From the NCBI GenBank assembly GCA_049684915.1, contig JBAVGO010000032.1, positions 1 to 8,038 of the forward strand: a DNA stretch of 8,038 nucleotides. Direction: 5' to 3'. Both the position numbers and the translations under genes were made by a program. Of this stretch, positions 1 to 6,261 are shown in pieces (position 1 is the stretch's first letter; every line of letters starts with the position of its first letter). Below the pieces are notes generated by a model. That model did not search any database. It had not been told where the DNA came from and saw only the letters and a program-made list of their open reading frames with translations. Origin of the DNA: GWB2-37-7 sp049684915 (GTDB lineage: Bacteria; Bacillota; Clostridia; Lutisporales; Lutisporaceae).

Positions 1-485
1 TGATTAAATTGAAGTTTAATGTACGTAGTCACAAAAGTGCTACAATTCTCTGTACTCAAAGACAATTTAGCCATGTTCTAAAACGGAGTATATTAGTATC
101 TCCAAACCGTCCCTCGGCTTTGTCCTGAATTATCATTATACAATAGCACTATCTCACAGAAAAATCTTTTATGCGCCACTCGAATTTGTTTTCATCCATT
201 CTCCTGTGTCAAGCTTTGTCATGGTTGTTCTTTTTGCTTTTCAATTTAGTCAACTTTCTTTTTCTTGAGCCTATTTTACAAAGTATAATCCACTCTTTTT
301 TGACTAATCCGACTATTAAAATTAAACAGCCAACTTCGTAGCCAGACAGCCATAATGCCCTCTAAAACATACAACTAAGCAAGGTTAGAAACGACATTTT
401 GGCTACATCAATATGCCCTCTATTCGCCTCAAACTCAATACTTCCAGCCCTTTAGATATACAATTAACTATTAAAGAATGCTTTT
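1..485. other. Non-coding or decayed stretch, no gene recognised
   Basis: No open frame of credible length with a ribosome binding site is present on either strand, and short conceptual translations are broken by stops. Small structures are visible: a hairpin-like repeat at 25-43 (GTAG/CTAC and CAC/GTG around AAAA, with one bulge) and a CCG/CGG hairpin within AACCGTCCCTCGG at 105-117. On the minus strand a 16-codon frame starts MDENKFEW near 190-200 behind an AGGAG-like stretch and then stops; it may be debris of an older gene. If the tRNA fragment at 486-530 is an attachment site, this stretch is the terminal non-coding end of the integrated element. That last point is inference. Confidence 0.45.
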
Positions 486-530
486 ATGAGGTTCAAGAGG
501 TCGCAAGTTCAAATCTTGTCACCCATACCA
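486..530 (+). other. 3' fragment of a tRNA gene (candidate att site)
   Basis: The stretch reads as the 3' part of a tRNA. It has a variable loop AGGTC (498-502), a T-stem GCAAG (503-507), a T-loop TTCAAAT (508-514), the closing strand CTTGT (515-519), a 3' acceptor strand CACCCAT (520-526), discriminator A (527) and CCA (528-530). The T-stem pairs fully if one G-U pair is allowed. The matching 5' acceptor strand (ATGGGTG) and a D-arm are absent upstream. The upstream bases pair only partly as an anticodon stem (481-483 with 495-497, then mismatches), so tRNA likeness fades at the anticodon loop. This is the pattern left when an integrase-borne element enters a tRNA gene and duplicates its 3' end. 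The isotype cannot be assigned safely. A 64-codon frame across it (413-607) contains EVQEVASSNLVTHT, which is simply a translated tRNA 3' end and not a protein. Confidence 0.75.
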
Positions 531-542
531 TTATAGAAAGTT

Positions 543-584
543 ACAAGCTAGTAATCCGTATGGATTGCTGGCTTGTTTGTTTTT
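543..584 (+). terminator. Rho-independent terminator behind the tRNA fragment
   Basis: A 15-bp stem (543-557 with 562-576, including two G-U pairs) closes on a GTAT loop. A T-rich run (TTTGTTTTT, 576-584) follows it. It starts 13 bases after the tRNA CCA, as expected for the native terminator of a tRNA gene. Its presence to the right of the fragment suggests that the original chromosomal sequence continues rightwards and the integrated element lies leftwards. Confidence 0.8.
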
Positions 585-681
585 CGAGTGAGTATTTGGT
601 TACATGACATCTTTCTGTGATTTAAAAGCAAAAATAACCGTCCCCAACGCTTTACAATATGTTTCTTCAATTACTAAAAGC

Positions 682-711
682 TAGACGAAAACTATTATCC
701 GAGGATATACT
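682..711 (+). promoter_or_regulatory. Possible promoter of the lipoprotein gene
   Basis: A -35-like TAGACG (682-687) is separated by 18 bases from a -10-like TATACT (706-711). The -10 box lies inside the left arm of the inverted repeat at 697-742, so transcription would begin near the repeat's loop and the repeat could act as an operator. The boxes are imperfect and the region is AT-rich, so this is tentative. Confidence 0.35.
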
Positions 712-742
712 ATATATGTAATTATATAGTATATCCTCGGAT
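697..742. repeat. 20-bp perfect inverted repeat upstream of the lipoprotein gene
   Basis: The arms 697-716 and 723-742 are exact reverse complements over 20 bases and enclose a 6-base spacer (TGTAAT). Each arm has a GC-richer outer end (ATCCGAGGAT) and an AT-only inner end. The repeat ends 29 bases before the lipoprotein start. No long T-run follows on the plus strand (ATTTACTTAA), so it is a weak terminator candidate. An operator, a 5' leader hairpin protecting the mRNA, or the footprint of a small mobile element are all possible. The repeat is certain; the role is not known. Confidence 0.85.
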
Positions 743-771
743 TTACTTAAAAAATGGAGGTATAGATTAAA

Positions 772-1305
772 ATGAGAAAATTTTTATATGTATTATGTTT
801 GCTTTTTGCTTTTTCATTAACATCCTGTAGCAATACAATTAACGCAACAAGCCCAGAAGCATCAAGTACTGATATAATTCAAATATCAAGTGATGAAGAA
901 TGGGTAACATATAAAAATCAACTTATAGAATTTTCTGCTCCCAAGGAATTAAATTTTACTCAAAATGATTTTGGATGGTGGAGTTTAAATTATAAAGGTC
1001 AGAATATAGCATATATTTTTGAAGAATATTATCAACATGATAATATTCCCGAGTTATTTTTCAGAAATATGTGTGATGTGTTAGAAACAGAAGTTTTAGA
1101 TAAATATTTTTGTCCTGTGCTAAAGAAAAAATATAAGTGTTATTTTAATGTAGATAACAAGCCAGTTGTTCAGTATGATCTTATGCACGCTTTCCTTTAT
1201 AATCAAAAGGATAGAAAAGCTATAGTAGTGAATTTTAATTTAAAATATGTTGATGAAAATACTATTCAAAAGATTGTAGACTCAGTAAAACTTGTGAATG
1301 AGTAA
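772..1305 (+). CDS. Small secreted lipoprotein of unknown function
   Basis: The 177-aa product begins with a lipoprotein signal: basic residues (MRKF), a hydrophobic core and the lipobox L-T-S-C with Cys19 as the lipidation site. The mature part would be anchored to the outer face of the cell membrane. A Ser/Thr-rich linker (about residues 20-38) precedes a globular region rich in Tyr, Asp and Lys, with the phrases EEWVTYKNQLIEFSAP and IVDSVKLVNE. The opening phrase and the closing 'I..IVDSVK' resemble small extracytoplasmic domains with a PsbP/DUF-like fold that often follow a lipobox in Clostridia, but no specific family is recognised. The ATG has a TGGAGG ribosome binding site (755-760) with an 11-base spacing. 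The gene stands alone: an inverted repeat lies upstream and its own terminator downstream. Its neighbour is the TPR regulator, and whether that regulator controls it is unknown. Confidence 0.85.
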   Translation: MRKFLYVLCLLFAFSLTSCSNTINATSPEASSTDIIQISSDEEWVTYKNQLIEFSAPKELNFTQNDFGWWSLNYKGQNIAYIFEEYYQHDNIPELFFRNMCDVLETEVLDKYFCPVLKKKYKCYFNVDNKPVVQYDLMHAFLYNQKDRKAIVVNFNLKYVDENTIQKIVDSVKLVNE

Positions 1306-1312
1306 CAAATTT

Positions 1313-1353
1313 AAAGTGCTGGAGGTTGTAAAAGAAATATCTCCAGCACTTTT
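1313..1353 (+). terminator. Rho-independent terminator after the lipoprotein gene
   Basis: A 12-bp perfect stem (AAAGTGCTGGAG, 1313-1324, with 1341-1352) encloses a 16-base loop and ends in a short T-run (TTTT, 1350-1353). It lies 7 bases after the lipoprotein stop. The right arm also carries a small overlapping palindrome GCAC-TTTT-GTGC (1346-1357). The large loop and short T-run make it a moderate terminator. Confidence 0.7.
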
Positions 1354-1432
1354 GTGCGTCTAGCATGTATACCCTACGAAAAAATTGACACCATATACCG
1401 AATAATTACTACCAGATAATTGGAAATAATGT

Positions 1433-1438
1433 TATAAT
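1433..1438 (+). promoter_or_regulatory. -10 box of the regulator-peptide operon
   Basis: A perfect TATAAT lies 36 bases before the regulator start. At the usual 17-base spacing the -35 position (1410-1415, TACCAG) is poor. A perfect TTGACA is present but at 1385-1390, much too far away. A good -10 with a poor -35 suggests a promoter that needs an activator. Candidate binding sequences just upstream are a CCA-N6-TGG element (1412-1423) and two TATACC copies (1368-1373 and 1394-1399). The predicted transcript start is near 1445, giving a leader of about 30 bases. Confidence 0.55.
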
Positions 1439-1474
1439 AAACAGCATGGGTAAAATTGTATTAGGGGTGAGCCA

Positions 1475-2737
1475 ATGAATAAATTAACCTTAGCTGACAT
1501 TAAAGTATTGGGCGAAGGACCGCAAGTAAAAAAATTAATTGAAGCTAAATATGGTACATTGAGAAAGTTTCACCAACAAGAGAATCCTTCAGTCTGCTTA
1601 AAGTCAATAAGGGACTATTGCAGTAGTAAAAAGATTCGTTCGGGAACCTTCAGGTGTTTAATGGTTAATAAACTCGATAAGAGTTGGGGAGACATTGTAC
1701 TGACTGAGCCAGAGCAAGTAACTAAACATGTGTATGAAATATATAATAATATTGTATTGTATAAACAAGATTCAGATATTCAGCTCTTTGACAAGCTTAT
1801 GGAGTTATGCGGACAGTATAAGCTTTCAGACGAAAACATTTTAATGTACAGAAATATTGCGAAAAACTATTATTTTAGAAATAACTGTATAAAGGCATTT
1901 GAATATTATAACAAGGCTATTAACCTTATAGGAAATAAAAACATTGATATATTGGTATCGCTAACTATTGAATTGGCAGATCATTATTTTAAGGAACGGT
2001 ATGTTGATGATTCTGAAAGGCTATTTAATAGAGCTAGATGTTATCTCGAAAATTATAAGGTAAGTAATTCAACCTTGTATAAATACTATTACCGCAAGGG
2101 AATAGTGTGTAATTTTGAAGCAAATTACGCTGAAGCACTAGAGTGGCTTGAAAAATCAGTTCAATATGCAGATATAAATACCGAAGCAATGAGTGAAAAG
2201 GGTGCTGCTTTTTTAGCAATAGGAGTTGCTCACAAAAATATGGGAAACTATGAAGAAGCAAAGAAAAGCTATTCTTACGCTTTTAGTTATTTCCATGAAA
2301 AGGACATATATGGGAGGATTTCTATTTTTAATAATCTAGCTAATCTATACTGTGCTATGAATGATTATAACAAGGCAATTGAATATATAGAGCAAGCTAA
2401 AGACATATTAGAGAAAGAAAAAATCACTGACAGACAATTGATGGTTTCTCATACATATGCTGCAATAAAACTAATGCATGACGACACCTCAGCCTTTTAT
2501 AAATTTATTGAAGAGCTAAAGGCAACGATTAACAGCTCTATAAATAAAAATAACATTAAGAATAATATAAATAGCATGATTAAAACTGTTGATGATATAG
2601 ATATGCTAAAGGAATTACATAAAGCAATTTGCTATATCAAAGAGAATACAAATAATGATATGTATATAGACACACTATATTCATGTTTTGGCAGAGTATA
2701 TGAGAAATTAATATTAAAAGGAGGCGTTATATTTTGA
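1475..2737 (+). CDS. HTH-TPR regulator, probable RRNPP-family peptide receptor
   Basis: The 420-aa protein appears to be a cytoplasmic transcription regulator that responds to a re-imported signalling peptide. Residues about 17-78 resemble a divergent XRE-type helix-turn-helix: LIEAKYGTLRKFHQQ for the first helices, SIRDYCSSKKIRSGTFR for the turn and recognition region, and LDKSWGDIVLTE as the typical domain end. Residues about 120-315 form five TPR-like helix pairs, near 122-152, 163-193, 203-234, 243-275 and 283-313. The last two are most canonical (IGVAHKNMGNYEEAKKSY; NNLANLYCAMNDYNKAIEY). A less regular helical tail follows. Length and order match PlcR/NprR/AimR-like receptors and the clostridial Qsr-type regulators. 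Rap phosphatases are similar in length but lack the HTH. The ATG has an AGGGGTGA ribosome binding site (1463-1470). The stop overlaps the start of the downstream peptide gene, strongly supporting a receptor-signal pair. Function is inferred from architecture and context; DNA binding rather than protein binding is not proven. Confidence 0.85.
   Translation: MNKLTLADIKVLGEGPQVKKLIEAKYGTLRKFHQQENPSVCLKSIRDYCSSKKIRSGTFRCLMVNKLDKSWGDIVLTEPEQVTKHVYEIYNNIVLYKQDSDIQLFDKLMELCGQYKLSDENILMYRNIAKNYYFRNNCIKAFEYYNKAINLIGNKNIDILVSLTIELADHYFKERYVDDSERLFNRARCYLENYKVSNSTLYKYYYRKGIVCNFEANYAEALEWLEKSVQYADINTEAMSEKGAAFLAIGVAHKNMGNYEEAKKSYSYAFSYFHEKDIYGRISIFNNLANLYCAMNDYNKAIEYIEQAKDILEKEKITDRQLMVSHTYAAIKLMHDDTSAFYKFIEELKATINSSINKNNIKNNINSMIKTVDDIDMLKELHKAICYIKENTNNDMYIDTLYSCFGRVYEKLILKGGVIF
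2716..2724 (+). promoter_or_regulatory. Ribosome binding site of the small peptide gene
   Basis: AAAAGGAGG lies inside the last codons of the regulator gene (encoding the KGG of its C-terminus), 9 bases before the TTG at 2734. This near-perfect site is what makes the short downstream frame credible and selects its start. Confidence 0.8.
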
Positions 2738-2880
2738 TTAAATTTAAAAACATATTCAAATGCTTTATTATTGTGCTTCTATTAGCAGTTTCTTTATCCA
2801 GCATAAAAGTAATAGAGGTAAATGCAGGTGATTATACCGATCCGTATGAAAGCATTTCAAGCTACGGAATAAATCATTAA
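2734..2880 (+). CDS. 48-aa exported signalling pro-peptide (Phr/AimP-like)
   Basis: This short gene begins with TTG and overlaps the regulator stop by four bases (TTGA), so translation is probably coupled. The product has the layout of an exported pro-peptide. It has a basic N-terminus (MIKFKNIFK), a hydrophobic core at about residues 10-24 (CFIIVLLLAVSLSSI), and a V-N-A motif at 29-31 that fits a signal peptidase I site. The remaining tail is GDYTDPYESISSYGINH. In RRNPP systems such a tail is trimmed outside the cell, and a 5-10 residue C-terminal piece is imported by an oligopeptide permease to bind the TPR receptor. The C-terminal residues (for example SSYGINH) are therefore the best candidate signal; the exact mature form cannot be read. 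The gene is followed after 21 bases by a strong terminator. There is no sequence-level family match that I recognise; the call rests on layout and features. A simple membrane microprotein is the main alternative. Confidence 0.75.
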   Translation: MIKFKNIFKCFIIVLLLAVSLSSIKVIEVNAGDYTDPYESISSYGINH

Positions 2881-2901
2881 TAAAAGAATAGTAGAATGGC
2901 T

Positions 2902-2931
2902 AATGGGAGGTAATACTACCTCCCATTTTTT
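2902..2931 (+). terminator. Terminator of the regulator-peptide operon
   Basis: An 11-bp perfect stem (AATGGGAGGTA, 2902-2912, with 2917-2927) with an ATAC loop is followed by six T residues (2926-2931). It closes the regulator-peptide unit. The converging ABC operon ends at 3010; read in that direction the same stem lacks a good T-run, so it is at best a weak bidirectional terminator. Confidence 0.9.
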
Positions 2932-3009
2932 ATCCTTAGAATTATAAGAAAGAATTTAAAGTACATATACACATCGTCTTATACAATTTGCTATACTGCT
3001 CTAGCTAAT

Positions 3010-4176
3010 TTAATTGCTAACTCTCTTTTGTTTTATTACTACAAGCGTAACGGTCAGTACAGCCACAGCAAATCCAATTATTATGAGCATATTCAGAAAT
3101 ATAGGTGCGAGATTTTCCATATTAAATATAGCCATATTAGCTATGCTATTGTTAGATTTTACATACCAATAGTTTGGTGTAAAGGATGCAATTTTTAAAA
3201 CTGTCTTGCCCAGAAAAGCCTGAGGCACAAACACTCCACTAATAAAACAAGTCCCTAAAGAAACAACATTTGTAGCAGCAGACATGGCACCTTTACTTTT
3301 TATAACATTGCCAATTAAATAGCTAATGCTCAAGGCTGCAAAAGTAAATACAAAGGAGTTTAATAAAAACAGCAGTCCCCTGGCAGTAAACATATAACTG
3401 CCATACATGAATAAGCTGGTAACAATCAATGTAATCCAAGCAAGCACTGCAAAACTAAAGTTTCCTAGTATCAATTGAAAATTCATGTTTCTATGCCTTA
3501 TCGGCGAACAAAGATTTCGCTTTTTTAAATCTGTACTATTAAAGACAATCATAACAGAACTAACACCTAAAATTAATATTGCAAACAATGAATAAGCTAA
3601 ATAGTTAAAATAGAATGCAACCTTTTCATTTTTAGAAATTTCACCTACAGCGTTAATTAGCTTAACTTCAGTTTTTTGTTTCAAATCATTATCTACATAG
3701 CTTATAAGCTCTTCCTCAGATAAATTCTCTAAATAGCTGCTATAGGTTTTTACAGTATTTAAATATTTATTAATTATGCTATCAAGGTATATTCCACTTG
3801 TTGAGTCTGGGACTGTGGTCTTTTCAAGCTGTAATGTTTTTCCGCTCAGCAGCCCTTCGGTGAAGCCCTTCGGCACCCTTACTATATATTCTATCCGCCT
3901 GAAAAATAATGCATCCTGTAGCTTTTGAGTATCATCTGGAATATTTACCATGTTGGTATTTTTGCTGAGATAATACTTTAGACCTTCCACAAGCTTTGAA
4001 TTCGTATCATGATTTATAAAGACTATATTAACTTTGGTTTCTGCAAAGTTTGTATCTCCAGTTTTAGTATAAGTATTTGCAAGAACTGATGTTAAGGCTA
4101 TAAATACTACAAGATAAATCATTATTTGAGATAAATTTTTATAAATCACTTTAAAAAAGGCTTTATAAACTTGCAT
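3010..4176 (-). CDS. ABC-2 type transporter permease (second subunit, LnrN-like)
   Basis: This 388-aa integral membrane protein is one half of the channel of an ABC exporter. It has the ABC-2 layout: one membrane helix near the N-terminus (about 16-34), a large extracytoplasmic domain (about 35-187), then five more helices (about 189-211, 236-258, 266-289, 300-319 and 359-381). The ISGVFVPQAFL segment near residues 312-322 and the FTPNYWYVKSN segment after it are typical of the ABC2_membrane_3 / YhgE-like group. The ATG at 4176 has AAGGAGG (4184-4190) at 7 bases. The gene overlaps the upstream permease by 14 bases, so the two subunits are probably translated together. Context with a matching ATPase and a DesK-type two-component pair suggests export of, or resistance to, a membrane-active compound. 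The substrate is not known. Confidence 0.9.
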   Translation of the reverse strand: MQVYKAFFKVIYKNLSQIMIYLVVFIALTSVLANTYTKTGDTNFAETKVNIVFINHDTNSKLVEGLKYYLSKNTNMVNIPDDTQKLQDALFFRRIEYIVRVPKGFTEGLLSGKTLQLEKTTVPDSTSGIYLDSIINKYLNTVKTYSSYLENLSEEELISYVDNDLKQKTEVKLINAVGEISKNEKVAFYFNYLAYSLFAILILGVSSVMIVFNSTDLKKRNLCSPIRHRNMNFQLILGNFSFAVLAWITLIVTSLFMYGSYMFTARGLLFLLNSFVFTFAALSISYLIGNVIKSKGAMSAATNVVSLGTCFISGVFVPQAFLGKTVLKIASFTPNYWYVKSNNSIANMAIFNMENLAPIFLNMLIIIGFAVAVLTVTLVVIKQKRVSN

Positions 4177-5317
4177 ATTTCTGCCTCCTTAATACGAAGT
4201 AGGTAATTATGCTAAACCCCGCAGCAAAAACGGAAAGCAACGCTATATTCGTGAAGAATTGAGTGTGGTTGTTATAGTAATATAGTGAATAAAGGCTGTC
4301 TGTTATCAAATTTGCTGGGTTAAGATATCCTAAAATAGGGGCTTTTATGTTAACAATATATTTTATATCATGGTACATCAGACCTGATAAAAATGACATT
4401 GTCATAGTTAACCCAATCAGTATTCCAATTTTAACACCTTCACCTTTTTTGATTATTGAGGCAATGCAAGTTCCAAAGGAAACTCCTGTAATTGTGCCTA
4501 TTACACAAGTCAATGCAATATAGCCTAGTTGGCTTCCAAAGTTTATTTTTAATATAAAAGCCAAATACACAAGTAAAACAAATATTACAGCTAACTGAAC
4601 TGTAGTTGCTGCAAACATAGAGGCTAAGAATATCTTTAACTTGTGTGTGGGAGCCATATTAACTCTTGCTCCCTGTGGAGATAGATTCGCCTGAATGGCG
4701 GTTACTTCTTTTAACCCCAAAAAATTTCCATATAGACAAGCCATCGCAATTAAGGAATAAAAGTAGATTACAATAGTATCCGGGGTAGATTTGCTGGCAG
4801 CAACCTCTTTAAGATAATCATCTCTGTTAAAAATACTGTCAATAAGTCCATTTTGTACTGCATCGGGATTTTTCCTAATAATTGTTGTAATTGTAGATGA
4901 AGTTTGTTTAAAGTCATCTAGGAAGCCTTTTATTATTGTTTGATTTATTCCTGATTCCTTCACTACGAGCTTTATTTCATTCTCATAATAGATGTAACCT
5001 TCAATCTTATTATCTTCAAGAAGCTTATCCGCTTCTTCCTTTGATATATATTTTATATCAAATAGATTACTCTTGCCCGAACTCTTATCAGCACTTGAAA
5101 CTGAGTCTATAGCTTTAATAAAATCTGTGTTTTTCTTATATTCATCATTATTAACTATTCCAATTTTAATTTCAGAAAAGTTTTCTGCACTTGAAAGGTT
5201 TGAAAAAGCCATATTGAATAATGTAGCCAAAAGTATTGGAAATAGAAGAGTCCAAAACATCGTTTGCTTGTCCTTTACAATACATTTAAGCCTATATAGA
5301 TAGTTATGCAAAAACAT
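4163..5317 (-). CDS. ABC-2 type transporter permease (first subunit, LnrM-like)
   Basis: This 384-aa integral membrane protein is the partner channel subunit. A helix at about 21-39 follows the short amphipathic N-terminus (FLHNYLYRLKCIVKDK). A soluble outer domain follows (about 40-180, containing the KIGIVNND phrase usual at its start). Five further helices lie near 182-201, 232-255, 264-287, 296-314 and 355-375. The FLSGLMY segment near 309-315 and the LNPANLITDSLYSL segment that follows it are characteristic of ABC-2 drug-export permeases. The ATG has AAGGAGG (5324-5330) six bases upstream, and this site overlaps the stop codon of the ATPase gene, with only 11 bases between the genes. The two permeases differ in sequence, so the transporter is a heterodimer of membrane subunits, as in Bacillus LnrMN. 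Confidence 0.9.
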   Translation of the reverse strand: MFLHNYLYRLKCIVKDKQTMFWTLLFPILLATLFNMAFSNLSSAENFSEIKIGIVNNDEYKKNTDFIKAIDSVSSADKSSGKSNLFDIKYISKEEADKLLEDNKIEGYIYYENEIKLVVKESGINQTIIKGFLDDFKQTSSTITTIIRKNPDAVQNGLIDSIFNRDDYLKEVAASKSTPDTIVIYFYSLIAMACLYGNFLGLKEVTAIQANLSPQGARVNMAPTHKLKIFLASMFAATTVQLAVIFVLLVYLAFILKINFGSQLGYIALTCVIGTITGVSFGTCIASIIKKGEGVKIGILIGLTMTMSFLSGLMYHDIKYIVNIKAPILGYLNPANLITDSLYSLYYYNNHTQFFTNIALLSVFAAGFSIITYFVLRRQKYASL

Positions 5318-5328
5318 TATATTCCTCC

Positions 5329-6261
5329 TTAATCCCTAAGCTCTTTACCTGTTATTTCCAAAAATACATCATTCAAAGTAGGCGGCTCAGAATAAACCTT
5401 TCCAACAGTGATATTCTTAGATTTTAAGTAATCCAATAAAGCAACTATATTATTTTTACCTGTGCTTGATTTCGCCACAATCAAGTTGCCGCTATATTCA
5501 GCTGATAATATATTTGGAAGATTTCTGACCCCCTCCAAAATGCTATTATCGATTTTAAATATTTCTACAGTGAGTTTTTCACCTGTATTTATCATTCCTT
5601 TTAGTTCATCATTAGTACCTGTGGCAATTATTTTTCCTTTGTCCATGATGGCTATCCGTGTGCAGATTTCCTCAACCTCTTCCATGTAGTGAGAAGTATA
5701 CACAATTGTAGCTCCCTCTCTATTTAGTCGTTGTATTCCTTCCAATATATTGTTTCGACTCTGAGGATCAACTGCAACTGTAGGTTCATCCAAGATGATT
5801 AGTTTGGGCTTATGAGCAATACCGCAGGCAATATTTAATCGGCGAAGTAAACCGCCGCTTAACTTTTTGGGGTAAAATTTTCTAAAATCCTTAAGCCCAA
5901 CAAAATCTATAGCTTCCTCTACAAGCTCACGACGCTTCTTTTTGTCTGAAATGTACATTCCACAGAAATAATCAATATTTTCAAAAACCGTCAATTCATC
6001 GAAAACCGCAACATTTTGCATGATTATACCGATATTACGCTTAATATCATAAGCATCTGGCGACATAGGTTTGTCATAAATTTCTATACTGCCCTTGTCA
6101 TATTTCAATAGTGATAAAATACAGTTGATTGCAGTGGTTTTTCCTGAGCCATTAGGTCCCAAAAGACCAAATATTTCTCCCTCGTTTACTTCCAGATTGA
6201 AATGATCTAGCGCAATTAAGTCACTATATCTTTTTACTAGATTTTTAACCTTTATTACCAT
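5329..6261 (-). CDS. ABC transporter ATP-binding protein (LnrL-like)
   Basis: This 310-aa ATPase powers the two permeases encoded just downstream. With the start at 6261 the motifs are: Walker A GPNGSGKTT (35-43), Q-loop Gln82 (IIMQN), signature LSGGLLRRLNIA (134-145), Walker B LIILDEP (154-160), D-loop VAVD (162-165) and H-loop His191 (YTSHYMEE). A C-terminal accessory domain of about 90 residues follows, ending with the PPTLNDVFLEITGKELRD block usual for CcmA/DRI-type drug-export ATPases. All catalytic residues are present. The upstream ATG at 6276 would add five residues (MGGIL), but GGGAGG (6269-6274) lies within that stretch, seven bases before the ATG at 6261, so 6261 is chosen. It is the first gene of a three-gene operon divergent from the kinase gene. 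Confidence 0.93.
   Translation of the reverse strand: MVIKVKNLVKRYSDLIALDHFNLEVNEGEIFGLLGPNGSGKTTAINCILSLLKYDKGSIEIYDKPMSPDAYDIKRNIGIIMQNVAVFDELTVFENIDYFCGMYISDKKKRRELVEEAIDFVGLKDFRKFYPKKLSGGLLRRLNIACGIAHKPKLIILDEPTVAVDPQSRNNILEGIQRLNREGATIVYTSHYMEEVEEICTRIAIMDKGKIIATGTNDELKGMINTGEKLTVEIFKIDNSILEGVRNLPNILSAEYSGNLIVAKSSTGKNNIVALLDYLKSKNITVGKVYSEPPTLNDVFLEITGKELRD

Noticed and set aside
1..485. CRISPR array or intact insertion sequence
   Set aside because: There are no regularly spaced repeats, no transposase frame and no terminal inverted repeats.
486..530. Complete tRNA gene
   Set aside because: The 5' acceptor strand and D-arm are absent and the anticodon stem is mismatched, so only a 3' fragment is present.
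413..607. 64-codon open frame on the plus strand
   Set aside because: It runs through the tRNA 3' end and its terminator. The EVQEVASSNLVTHT string is the well-known result of translating a tRNA, and the start has no ribosome binding site.
1446..1478. Ten-codon frame ending on the regulator start (ATGA overlap) as a leader peptide
   Set aside because: It has no ribosome binding site and would begin almost at the predicted transcript start; the overlap is likely chance.
2034..2261. 75-codon minus-strand frame inside the regulator gene
   Set aside because: It is a shadow of a well-supported TPR coding frame and has no independent support.
5073..5303. Plus-strand frame opposite the first permease gene
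   Set aside because: It is antisense to a clear coding sequence, with no promoter or ribosome binding site.
5462..5689. Plus-strand frame opposite the ATPase gene
   Set aside because: It is a shadow of the conserved ATPase C-terminal coding region.
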